Source: Aeolococcus sp035552595
Lineage (GTDB): Bacteria > Chloroflexota > Dormibacteria > Aeolococcales > Aeolococcaceae
Assembly: GCA_035552595.1 (NCBI GenBank)
Contig: DASZKZ010000083.1
Location: 8,200 to 72,199 of the forward strand
DNA length: 64,000 bases
Reading direction: 5' to 3'
Shown here: positions 33,163 through 41,172 of the stretch, in pieces
Position numbering within the stretch: the stretch's first letter is position 1
Layout of the letters: each line of letters starts with the position of its first letter
Program-made: the position numbers and the translations under genes
The notes under the pieces: generated by a model
Told to the model about the DNA's origin: nothing
The model's input: the letters and a program-made list of their open reading frames with translations, nothing else
The model's database searches: none

Positions 33163-34520
33163 TGGGCGACGCTCCTCCGACGACCGTTGCCGTCGTCGGG
33201 TTCGGCCGTTTCGGACGGCTGTGGGCGTCGATGCTCCGTGACGATTGGGATGTCGCCGTCTACGACTCCGCGCCCGAGATTCGCGAGCACGCGGCGGGGC
33301 AGGGATTCGCGGTGGGGTCACTGCGCTCCGCGCTGTCGTGCGACGTGATCTTCTACTGCGTGCCCATCTCAGCGTTCGAGGCAACGCTGCGAGAGCACCT
33401 GCCGTACTTCGCCGAGTCCGCGAGAGCTCCGACGCTGGTCGACGTGCTCTCCGTCAAGGTGCATCCGCGCGACGTGTTCGATCGCCTTCTGCCGGCCCCG
33501 CACCAGGCGATGCTCACCCATCCCATGTTCGGTCCCGACAGCGTGGCGGTCGGCGGCCTGGCCGGACAGACCATCGTTCTCGACCGCTACCGGATGGCGG
33601 AGGCCGGGTTCGCGCGGTGGCACGAGTACTTCGCGAGCAAGGGCCTGGCGGTGGTGCTGATGAGCGCGGACGAGCACGACCGCCTTGCCGCGGAGAGCCA
33701 GGGCGTGACCCACTCCGTCGGCCGGACGCTGGAGCGCTTCGGCTTCACCCCGACCGCGATCGACACATTGGGGACCAAGATGCTTCACGACATCACCGCC
33801 CAGGTGGCCCACGACACCGAGCAGCTCTTCGTCGATCTCCAGACGCGCAACCCGTTCACCGGCGCCATGCGCGTGCGCCTCTCGGAGGCACAGGACTCGG
33901 TCTTCGATCAGCTCCTCCCCAACCGCGTGGTGACGGACCGGATGGTGATCGGGATCCAGGGCGGCCGGGGCAGCTTCAACGAGGAGGCGGCGCGTCACTT
34001 CATGAGCCGGACGCCCGATGTCCCCCACGAGCTCGTCTACCTGCACACCACGGAGAGGGTGCTGCGAGCGCTCCACGAGGGGCGGGTCGATCGCGGCCAG
34101 TTCGCCATCCACAACTCCGCCGGGGGGATGGTCCGCGAGTCCGTCGACGCCATGGCGCGCTATCGCTTCGCCATCGTCGAGGAGTTCGCCATCAAGATCT
34201 CCCACGCGCTGATGGTGTCGCCCCGCGCAGACGTTGCCGCCGTCGACACCGTCATGACGCATCCGCAGGTCCTCGCCCAGTGCCGCACCAGCCTGGGGAG
34301 CAGGTACCCGCAGCTCCGCCAGACCAGCGGGGAGGGCGACATGATCGACCACGCCAAGGTGGCGGAGCTTCTCGGAGCCGGCTCGCTGCCGGACAGCGTC
34401 GCCACCATGGGGAGCAGGGTTCTCGCGGACCTGTACAGCCTGCGCGTCATCGAGGATGACCTCCAGGACCTCGACGAGAACTTCACCAGCTTCCTGTGGG
34501 TCGAGCGCCCGGGAGGCTGA
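33162..34520 (+). CDS. Plant-like arogenate/prephenate dehydrogenase fused to a prephenate dehydratase-like domain
   Basis: A 452-residue fusion. Residues 1-255 are a TyrA dehydrogenase: GFGRFG for NAD(P), VDVLSVKVHPRDVF, the active-site THPMFGPDS and ESQGVTHSVGRTLERFG. This spelling is closest to plant arogenate dehydrogenases as I remember them. Residues 260-447 match prephenate dehydratase (IGIQGGRGSFNEEAA, HNSAGGMVRESVD, MTHPQVLAQC, ending ENFTSF). Key positions differ: the TRF motif reads TSF (442-444), GPxGTF reads GGRGSF and PIEN reads AIHN. The second domain is therefore probably non-catalytic, perhaps regulatory. There is no ACT domain. It would make tyrosine or its precursor and faces the trifunctional aromatic gene tail to tail. 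Confidence 0.9.
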   Translation: MGDAPPTTVAVVGFGRFGRLWASMLRDDWDVAVYDSAPEIREHAAGQGFAVGSLRSALSCDVIFYCVPISAFEATLREHLPYFAESARAPTLVDVLSVKVHPRDVFDRLLPAPHQAMLTHPMFGPDSVAVGGLAGQTIVLDRYRMAEAGFARWHEYFASKGLAVVLMSADEHDRLAAESQGVTHSVGRTLERFGFTPTAIDTLGTKMLHDITAQVAHDTEQLFVDLQTRNPFTGAMRVRLSEAQDSVFDQLLPNRVVTDRMVIGIQGGRGSFNEEAARHFMSRTPDVPHELVYLHTTERVLRALHEGRVDRGQFAIHNSAGGMVRESVDAMARYRFAIVEEFAIKISHALMVSPRADVAAVDTVMTHPQVLAQCRTSLGSRYPQLRQTSGEGDMIDHAKVAELLGAGSLPDSVATMGSRVLADLYSLRVIEDDLQDLDENFTSFLWVERPGG

Positions 34521-34524
34521 GGTG

Positions 34525-36567
34525 TCAGGCGGCGGGACCGACCGCCTCCAGGCTGCGCATGAGACCGAGAAAGTCTCCGAACGACAGGCTCTGGGCCGCA
34601 TCCGACAGCGCCTTGTCCGGGTCGGGGTGGACCTCGATGAGAAGCCCGTGCGCGCCCGCCGCCCGCGCCGCCCTGGCCATGGGGGCAACGTAGGGACGGT
34701 AGCCGGTGCCGTGACTGGGGTCGACGATGACGGGGAGGTGGGTGCGCTCCCGGAGCACAGGGATCGCCGACAGGTCCAGCGTATTTCTCGTGCTGGTCTC
34801 GAAGGTTCGGATGCCGCGCTCACAGAGCATCACCTGCTGGTTGCCGATCGCCAGGATGTATTCGGCCGCGCCCAGCCACTCCTCGATGGTGCTGGAGAGG
34901 CCGCGCTTCAGGAGGATGGGGCGGTCCACCTTGCCGAGCTCGCGGAGGAGGTCGAAGTTCTGCATGTTCCTGGCGCCGACCTGGAGAACGTCGACCAGCT
35001 CGGCCATGCGATGGACCTGGTCGACCGCCATGACCTCGCTGATGATGGGCATGCCGCAGGCCCTCCCTGCCGCGGCGAGGAGCTCGAGCCCCTCCCATCC
35101 CATGCCCTGGAAGGCGTAGGGCGAGGTGCGCGGCTTGAACACCCCGCCGCGAAGAATCTGCGCACCCGCCTCGCGCACCGCCTTGGCGGTGGTGGTGATC
35201 TGTTCCGCGGACTCCACCGAGCAGGGGCCGGCCATGACCACGAAACCCGCTCCTCCAACCAGGATCCCCCCCACCGGGATCACGGTGTCGGCGGCGCGCG
35301 CGGCGCGTCCGGCGAGCCGGTAGTTGCTCGACGCCTTGACGTGCGGCCCTCCCGTCACGACGGCCTCGAGCACATCGACGCCGGCGGGCTCGGAGACCAG
35401 AGGCGTGGCGTTGCCGGGCTGGACATCGACCCTGGTCGTCTTCGCCGGGTAGCTCCCCAGCACCTTGAGGTGCAGGGATGTCGAGCGCAGGTCGTCGAGC
35501 GCGCTGGTGGTGCGGGGGTCGGCGACGTTGCCCTCGAAGTCGAGGAAGAACATGTACTCCCAGGGACGTCCGGGGCGGGGTCGTGACTCGAGCTTGGTCA
35601 TGGAGTGGCCGCTGCTGCCGATCACATCGAGGGACCGCATCAGCGCGCCCTGCTCGTGGCGGGTCACGAAGATCAGGCTGGTCTTGCACGGCGCATTGAG
35701 AGGAACGGCGACCGGGTGGCGGGCGAGGACGACGAAGCGCGTGTAGTTCTCGGGCTGGTTGGTGATGCCCCGGCGCAGCACCTGCAACCCGTGCGCCGCG
35801 GCCGCTTCCGGCGCGCCGATGGCCACCTGGGTGGGATCGCCGTCATGCGCCACCGTGCGCATCGCCTCGCCGGCATCGAAATGGAGGACAGGGCTGGCTC
35901 TCGACATCGCCTGGACGAACGCGGAGCACTGCTCCAACCCGTCGAGATCGGAGAGCACATGCCTGATGGCGCCGAGCGGGATCTCGCCGACGCCCGCGAG
36001 GCAATGGTCGACGCTCCACGTCTCCTCGCCGACGATCGACACGTCGTTCTCGCGGAGGAGGTCGTAGACCTCGTTGATGCTCCCGGCGATGGTGTTCTCG
36101 ATGGGCAGGATGGCGAGGTCCACGTCGCCGGCTCGGAGGGCGGCGACGGCTGCCTGATGGGTGCGTGAGGCGACGAGCTCGCCGTCGCGCTCGCTGCCCG
36201 CGAGGTACTTCTGAGCGGCCAGCGCGCCGAACGTGAGCTCCGCTCCCTGAACGGCCACGCGGATGCGCTCGTGGCGCGCGTGCCCGGTCTGGCTGGCGAC
36301 CTGGCGGCTCACCGACTCGCCGAGCAGATCACGGTACATGCGGCGAACCAGGTTGACGGGCGCGCCCTCAGCGCGAGCGATCTGCTCCACCGCTTCGATG
36401 ACCTGGCGCTCTCGCTCGGGATCACGGATGGCGGCATCGGAGCTCGCCTTCTCCCTGCTCACCCCGGCAACCACCCGAAAGCGCTCGGCGATCAGCTCGA
36501 CGATCCTCTTGTCGAGGTCGCTGAGGCGTTCCCGCAGGGCGGGCAGCGGGGCATCGGCGTCAGACAC
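34525..36567 (-). CDS. Trifunctional chorismate mutase / prephenate dehydratase (ACT) / DAHP synthase
   Basis: A 680-residue fusion starting at a GTG. Residues 5-90 are an AroQ chorismate mutase (LRERLSDLDKRIVELIAERF). Residues 101-283 are prephenate dehydratase with PIENTIAGSINEVYDLL and the intact catalytic TRF (276-278). Residues 293-370 are the ACT domain with GALMRSL and the Phe-binding ESRP (327-330). Residues about 425-675 are a type I-beta DAHP synthase (AGPCSVES, GGVFKPRTSPYAFQG, KRGLSSTIEEW, VDPSHGTG). One chain thus carries the first step of the shikimate pathway and two steps to phenylpyruvate, so phenylalanine could control both. It has its own leaderless promoter. Confidence 0.95.
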   Translation of the reverse strand: MSDADAPLPALRERLSDLDKRIVELIAERFRVVAGVSREKASSDAAIRDPERERQVIEAVEQIARAEGAPVNLVRRMYRDLLGESVSRQVASQTGHARHERIRVAVQGAELTFGALAAQKYLAGSERDGELVASRTHQAAVAALRAGDVDLAILPIENTIAGSINEVYDLLRENDVSIVGEETWSVDHCLAGVGEIPLGAIRHVLSDLDGLEQCSAFVQAMSRASPVLHFDAGEAMRTVAHDGDPTQVAIGAPEAAAAHGLQVLRRGITNQPENYTRFVVLARHPVAVPLNAPCKTSLIFVTRHEQGALMRSLDVIGSSGHSMTKLESRPRPGRPWEYMFFLDFEGNVADPRTTSALDDLRSTSLHLKVLGSYPAKTTRVDVQPGNATPLVSEPAGVDVLEAVVTGGPHVKASSNYRLAGRAARAADTVIPVGGILVGGAGFVVMAGPCSVESAEQITTTAKAVREAGAQILRGGVFKPRTSPYAFQGMGWEGLELLAAAGRACGMPIISEVMAVDQVHRMAELVDVLQVGARNMQNFDLLRELGKVDRPILLKRGLSSTIEEWLGAAEYILAIGNQQVMLCERGIRTFETSTRNTLDLSAIPVLRERTHLPVIVDPSHGTGYRPYVAPMARAARAAGAHGLLIEVHPDPDKALSDAAQSLSFGDFLGLMRSLEAVGPAA

Positions 36568-36581
36568 AGGGCTGCAGTCTA
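36565..36581 (-). promoter_or_regulatory. Leaderless -10 element for the trifunctional aromatic gene
   Basis: TAGACT on the minus strand (36581-36576) is followed by 8 nt and the GTG start. No Shine-Dalgarno sequence is present. Confidence 0.5.
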
Positions 36582-36631
36582 CGGTCCCGCTGAGTTGCGA
36601 GGCATTGGCTCACCGGCGCCGCCATGCCCAG

Positions 36632-37522
36632 CTACAGGTCGATGCACCTGCGCAGGCCCTCTGTCGAGGGCACGAAGTAGTAGGCGCCGGTCAACGGCCG
36701 CGCGTAGCGGGTGAGCGCGTCGCGAGCGCCGTCGTTCACTCCCGCCATGCTCTCCAGCATCGCCGCCAGCCGCCGCTGCTCGGCGCTGAAGCCCACGAAC
36801 ATGGTGCCGTGGTCGCCGGCGTTCCCGTACGGCATGTTGCGCCGGAAGACCTTGCCGAAACGGTCCTGGTCGGTGCGCGCCACATGGGACTCGGGTGCCT
36901 GGTCATCGAGCTCGGCGCTGTCGTCCTTGGCGCGCCCCATCACCCGCTCCTGCTCGGCGCCCGGCAGTGACTCCCACGCGGTGCTGTCGTGGCTCCACGT
37001 CTGCAGCAGGAGCACGGTGCCGCCCGCACCGGGGCCCCCGTCGGGAATCAACGCGACCTGGGGCGCGTCCATCAGGCTGGGGTTCTCGGTGCCGTCGATG
37101 AAACCGGTGAGATCGCGGTCATGCCGGTAGGGCCAGCTCACCGCCTCGTCGGCAACCGACGCGGCGCTGTGCAGCGCGGCGATGGCATCGCGCGCCGCGT
37201 CGAAGATGACGTCATAGGCGCTGCCGGAGAGCCACAGCACGGCGTCGTGCTGGGTCGCGGGCATGGCATAGCCGTCTGGCCCGAGCAGGTCGCTGTTGAA
37301 CCCCTCCACGCCTGGAGGGGCGTCATCGGGCAGCAGCTCACGCCACAGCTCGGGGCGGAAGCCCGCGACCAGGTTGACGCCGCCGATGGTGGTGCGCGGC
37401 TCACGCAGGGAGGCGGCGGCGATGAGCAGGTCGCGCGCGGCACCGCGGTCGCGGAGGTCGAACTGCAGGTACGTGTGCGACGCCGTCCCCAGGGCGAAGA
37501 GGCCGCTCTGCGGAGTGGTCAT
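36632..37522 (-). CDS. DyP-type heme peroxidase
   Basis: A 296-residue peroxidase of the shorter cytoplasmic B type (YfeX-like). The GxxDG motif is present in TGFIDGTENPSL with the distal Asp. The proximal heme His lies in APESHVARTDQ, and the Arg of RRNMPYGN is also seen. There is no Tat signal and no recognisable encapsulin-targeting tail at the C-terminus. It uses hydrogen peroxide to oxidise dyes, phenols or porphyrin-related substrates. It is divergent from the glycosyltransferase gene. Confidence 0.94.
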   Translation of the reverse strand: MTTPQSGLFALGTASHTYLQFDLRDRGAARDLLIAAASLREPRTTIGGVNLVAGFRPELWRELLPDDAPPGVEGFNSDLLGPDGYAMPATQHDAVLWLSGSAYDVIFDAARDAIAALHSAASVADEAVSWPYRHDRDLTGFIDGTENPSLMDAPQVALIPDGGPGAGGTVLLLQTWSHDSTAWESLPGAEQERVMGRAKDDSAELDDQAPESHVARTDQDRFGKVFRRNMPYGNAGDHGTMFVGFSAEQRRLAAMLESMAGVNDGARDALTRYARPLTGAYYFVPSTEGLRRCIDL

Positions 37523-37734
37523 GGGGCGATCATGATCGAGCCGGTGCCGGGATGTCCCGGGTCGCGCCCGTCCCGTTGCCGGAGCGCGATGGCCACTGGG
37601 GTGCCCCGCCCGTACGAAACGTCACCCAATGTGACTGAACCGTCAATTGCGTGACATGCGCTGATCGCTCCAAACAATTCTGCGACCGGCTCGTCCCTCC
37701 TCCGCGGCCTCCACGCGGAGATGCTCGGGGAGTT

Positions 37735-37783
37735 GCCCAGGCGCGTCGCGACCACGCGTCCACAGGAGATCGCGAGCCTGGGC
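37735..37783 (+). promoter_or_regulatory. Structured 5' leader of the PilZ glycosyltransferase gene
   Basis: A strong stem-loop sits immediately before the Shine-Dalgarno sequence. Outer arms GCCCAGGC (37735-37742) and GCCTGGGC (37776-37783) pair over 8 bp. Inner arms TCGCGA (37746-37751 and 37770-37775) pair over 6 bp, leaving a 3-nt bulge and an 18-nt loop. The purine-rich ribosome site follows within a few bases, so folding could affect translation start. It does not match the c-di-GMP riboswitch consensus I know. Confidence 0.5.
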
Positions 37784-37797
37784 AGAGAGGAGAACGC

Positions 37798-39969
37798 ATG
37801 ACCCCGCCCGAGTCCCGAGCGATGAGCTGGGCACGTGCCCTGGCCTGCCTCCTGGCCACGGGCGTGGGCGGCTACTACATCGTCTGGCGCCTCACCTCCA
37901 CCCTCAACCCCGGGGCGCTGTGGTTCGCGATCCCCCTCTGGGCGGCCGAGGTGTACGGGTTCGTCTCCAGCATCCTGTTCTTCTACACCGCCTGGAACAC
38001 CCAGCCGCGGCGGCCCTGGGTGCCGGCTCCGGCAGGGCTGACCGTCGACGTCATGGTGCCCACCTACAACGAGCCGCTGTGGGTGGTGCGGCGCACGCTC
38101 ATGGGAGCGCTGGCGATGAGCTATCCGCACACCACCTACCTGCTCGACGACGGGCGCCGCCCCGAGATGGCGGAGCTGGCGCGACAGCTCGGCGCTGCCT
38201 ACATCGCCAGGCCGGACAACGCCGGCGCCAAGGCCGGAAACCTCAACTGGGCCCTGGAGCGGACCAGCGGCGAGCTGGTGGCCATCTTCGACGCCGACCA
38301 CGTCGCCCTCCCCCAGTTCCTCGAGCGCACCCTCGGCTACTTCACGGATCCCACGGTGGCCTTCGTGCAGACGCCGCAGGAGTTCTACAACGTCGAGTCC
38401 TTCCAGCACGCGACCAAGCTGAGCCAGAAGCGGCTCTGGCACCAGCAGCAGCTCTTCTACCGGGTCCTGCAGCCGGGCAAGGATCACTGGAACGCCGCGT
38501 TCTTCTGCGGCTCGTGCGGGGTGATGCGGCGGAGCGCGCTCGACGAGGTGGGTGGGTTCGCCACCGAGACGATCACCGAGGACATGCACACCTCGTTCCG
38601 CATCCACGCCAGGGGATGGTCGTCGGCGTACCACAACGAGGTGCTGGCCCTCGGTCTTGCCGCGCAGACCGCCACGCCGTACCACCTGCAGCGCCTGCGC
38701 TGGGGGCAGGGCACCATGCAGCTCATCCGCGCCGAGCGGCTGCTGACCAACCCCGGGCTCAGCATCCACCAGCGGATCAACTACTTCGCCTCGGCCCTGC
38801 ACTACTTCGACGGCTATCAGCGCATCCTGCTGTACGTCGCGCCCTCGTTCGCCGTCGCCACCGGCGTGCTTCCGATCCGCGCGGTGACCCTTCCCTTCGT
38901 GCTCACGGTGGCCGCCTACTACGCCCTCTCCATGGCCGCCTTCAAGCTCACCGGGCGCGGCTACTCGATGTTCATCGCCACCGAGCGCTACCACATGGTC
39001 GGCTTCTACACGTACATCCGCAGCTCGCTGGCACTGATCACGCGCCGCCGGCTCCGCTTCAAGGTCAGCCCCAAGGCGGAGGCCGGCCGGCCCGGGCTTG
39101 GCCTGGTGATGCCGGCCGCTTCGGTGGCCGCGTACACCGGGCTCTGTTTCATCGCCGGACTGGTGCGGATGGCTCTCGGCCACGACACCAACACCGTGGC
39201 CTTCTGGATCAACACCGCCTGGAGCGGGTGGATCGTCGGCCTCGCCCTCGCGGCGGTGGCCATGACCATGCGCAGCGTCGACTTCCGTCGTGCGCCGCGG
39301 GCGCACGCCGCGCTCCCGGTGCGCTGGAATGTCGACGGCATCAAGGGCATCGGTGTCCTCGAAGACCTCTCCGAGCGAGGCGCGTCACTGCTGCTGCCCC
39401 GCGCGGTGCGCTCCGGAGACACCGTGTCCTTCGCCGTCCTCTGGTCAGGGGTGGACTTCGCCGCCAACGGCACCGTGCGCCGGGTGCGCCGCACCGAGGC
39501 GGGCACGCACGTCGGCCTGGAATGGGACGAGCTCGGCGGCGCCGAGGCGTTGCGGTTGTCGAGGCTGGCGATCGACCTCACGGCGCGCCGTTTCCTGCTC
39601 GACTTCAACCGCCCGCCTGATCGCGTCGGGCAGCTGCAGCTGAGCCGGGGTCACCGCCGGGTCGCGCGCCGCACTCCGGTTGCCGTCCCCGTCCAGCTGG
39701 GCAGGGAGTGGGATTCCCCCTGGGCGGTGACCGAGGACCTCAGCGCCACCGGCGCGCTGGTCCTCTCACCGATCGCCATCGCGGTGGGAACCCGCCTCGA
39801 GCTGAGCCGCTGGGACAGCCGGCCTGTCAACGTCGAGGTCGCGCGGTGTCAGGCGATCGACCTGCCGCCGGGCCGCGCCTGGCGTCTCGGCCTGCGCGTC
39901 GAGGGCGCGCTGGTGGCGGTGCCCACCACGGTGCTGGAGACGCCCGCCGCCACCGCGGTTGCCGCCTGA
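37798..39969 (+). CDS. Cellulose-synthase-like family 2 glycosyltransferase with tandem PilZ domains
   Basis: A 723-residue membrane synthase starting at the ATG at 37798 (GAGAGGAG upstream). Two N-terminal helices precede the GT2 domain with VPTYNEP, DDGRRPE, FDADHV (DxD), TEDMHTS (TED) and QRLRWGQG (QxxRW). Further helices form a channel as in BcsA. From about residue 495 there are two PilZ domains. The first has RRAPR and DLSERG, and the second (about 615-705) has RVARR and DLSATG. Both c-di-GMP binding motifs are intact. It should polymerise and export a beta-glucan or similar polysaccharide under c-di-GMP control. No BcsB, cellulase or cyclase gene is adjacent. Confidence 0.93.
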   Translation: MTPPESRAMSWARALACLLATGVGGYYIVWRLTSTLNPGALWFAIPLWAAEVYGFVSSILFFYTAWNTQPRRPWVPAPAGLTVDVMVPTYNEPLWVVRRTLMGALAMSYPHTTYLLDDGRRPEMAELARQLGAAYIARPDNAGAKAGNLNWALERTSGELVAIFDADHVALPQFLERTLGYFTDPTVAFVQTPQEFYNVESFQHATKLSQKRLWHQQQLFYRVLQPGKDHWNAAFFCGSCGVMRRSALDEVGGFATETITEDMHTSFRIHARGWSSAYHNEVLALGLAAQTATPYHLQRLRWGQGTMQLIRAERLLTNPGLSIHQRINYFASALHYFDGYQRILLYVAPSFAVATGVLPIRAVTLPFVLTVAAYYALSMAAFKLTGRGYSMFIATERYHMVGFYTYIRSSLALITRRRLRFKVSPKAEAGRPGLGLVMPAASVAAYTGLCFIAGLVRMALGHDTNTVAFWINTAWSGWIVGLALAAVAMTMRSVDFRRAPRAHAALPVRWNVDGIKGIGVLEDLSERGASLLLPRAVRSGDTVSFAVLWSGVDFAANGTVRRVRRTEAGTHVGLEWDELGGAEALRLSRLAIDLTARRFLLDFNRPPDRVGQLQLSRGHRRVARRTPVAVPVQLGREWDSPWAVTEDLSATGALVLSPIAIAVGTRLELSRWDSRPVNVEVARCQAIDLPPGRAWRLGLRVEGALVAVPTTVLETPAATAVAA

Positions 39970-39981
39970 CCGACCGGAGCG

Positions 39982-40950
39982 TCAGACGTTGACCCGCTCC
40001 ATGTAGCCGGCGGCACCGCGCTCCCCGGCCACCGCCGAGGGAGAGGCGATCTCGCCGATCTGGCGGAGGTCCTGGTCACTCAGGACCACGTCGGCGGCCG
40101 CGGCGTTGGCCTCGAGGTTCTGACGCCTGCGTGTCCCAGGGATGGGCACGATCTCGTCCCCCTGGTGCAGCACCCAGGCGAGAGCCAGCTGCGCCACCGT
40201 GGCCCCATGCGCGGAGGCGATCTCCTCGAGGCGCGCGACGATGCGGCCGTTGCGCTCCAGATTGTCGCCCTGGAAGCGAGGAACCGAACGCCGCCAATCC
40301 TCCTCGGGCAGGTCACCACCGCTGCGGTAGCGGCCGGTGAGGAGCCCGCGACCGAGCGGGCTGTAGGCGACGAAGCCGATGCCGAGCTCGCGGGTGGTGG
40401 GCAGGATCTCGATCTCCGGGTCGCGGCTGAAGAGCGAGTACTCGGTCTGCAGCGCGGTGATCGGATGGGTGGCGTGGCCGCGCCGGATCGTGTCTGGAGC
40501 CGCCTCCGAGAGACCCAGATAGCGAACCTTGCCGGCGCCGACCAGCTCCGCCATGGCTCCGACGGTCTCCTCGATCGGTGTGGCGGGGTCGACGCGGTGC
40601 AGGTAATAGAGGTCGACGTAGTCCGTGCCCAGGCGGGCCAGGCTCTCCTCCAGCGCTGGAGCCACCTTCTCGGGGCTGCCCAGCCCCGAGCCGCCGCCGC
40701 CGCCGAACTTGGTGGCCAGCACGACCTCGGCGCGCCGGCCGGCGATGGCCCGGCCGACCACCTCCTCGCTGTGCCCGGACCCGTAGACGTTGGCGGTGTC
40801 GATGAAGGTGACGCCCAGCTCCAGGGCGCGGATCACGGTGTCCACCGAGTCGGCGTCCTCGGAGCTGCCGTAGACGCCGGCGAAGCTCATCGCGCCGAGA
40901 CCGATGGCGGAGACCATCGGACCGTCTCTGCCGAGGCGTCGCTGCTGCAT
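39982..40950 (-). CDS. Aldo/keto reductase
   Basis: A 322-residue TIM-barrel NADPH-dependent reductase. The catalytic Tyr is in FIDTANVYGSGHSEE, the Lys in VVLATKFGG and the His in YLHRVDP. The coenzyme end shows VPIPGTRRRQNLEANAAAADV. It is of the YajO/AKR11-13 type. It reduces an aldehyde or ketone whose identity is unknown. It is divergent from the sugar ABC operon with a palindrome between them, so a role in that sugar pathway is possible. Confidence 0.94.
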   Translation of the reverse strand: MQQRRLGRDGPMVSAIGLGAMSFAGVYGSSEDADSVDTVIRALELGVTFIDTANVYGSGHSEEVVGRAIAGRRAEVVLATKFGGGGGSGLGSPEKVAPALEESLARLGTDYVDLYYLHRVDPATPIEETVGAMAELVGAGKVRYLGLSEAAPDTIRRGHATHPITALQTEYSLFSRDPEIEILPTTRELGIGFVAYSPLGRGLLTGRYRSGGDLPEEDWRRSVPRFQGDNLERNGRIVARLEEIASAHGATVAQLALAWVLHQGDEIVPIPGTRRRQNLEANAAAADVVLSDQDLRQIGEIASPSAVAGERGAAGYMERVNV

Positions 40951-40998
40951 CGTTCGTCCTCCGTTGCTCCAGCCGAGAACCAGGGTAGGCCCACGGCC

Positions 40999-41016
40999 GT
41001 CCCGAGCGCTCGGGAC
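40999..41016. promoter_or_regulatory. Perfect 18-bp palindrome in a divergent intergenic region
   Basis: GTCCCGAGCGCTCGGGAC is a perfect palindrome between the aldo/keto reductase and the sugar ABC operon. Its symmetry and position suit a dimeric repressor such as a LacI-family protein. No such regulator gene is in the window. Confidence 0.4.
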
Positions 41017-41131
41017 CGCGAGACGTGCCCGCGGGCCGGGTCAGGTTGGGTCCGCACCCCGAACTTCGATGATCGAGGAACCCCCTTAACCGTCCCGCCG
41101 CATCGTATTGTGTGCCCACTTGAAGAGGTCG

Positions 41132-41148
41132 GGCGCATTTTGTGCGCC
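41132..41148. promoter_or_regulatory. Inverted repeat just upstream of the sugar-binding protein gene
   Basis: GGCGCA (41132-41137) and TGCGCC (41143-41148) form a 6-bp inverted repeat with a T-rich 5-nt centre, 24 nt before the ATG. It could be an operator or a small RNA hairpin in the leader. Confidence 0.3.
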
Positions 41149-41172
41149 TGAAATGTGCTGGGAGTGGCAAAC

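Noticed and set aside
36632..37522. DyP peroxidase as an encapsulin cargo
   Set aside because: The C-terminus (GLRRCIDL) lacks a recognisable targeting peptide and no encapsulin gene is nearby.
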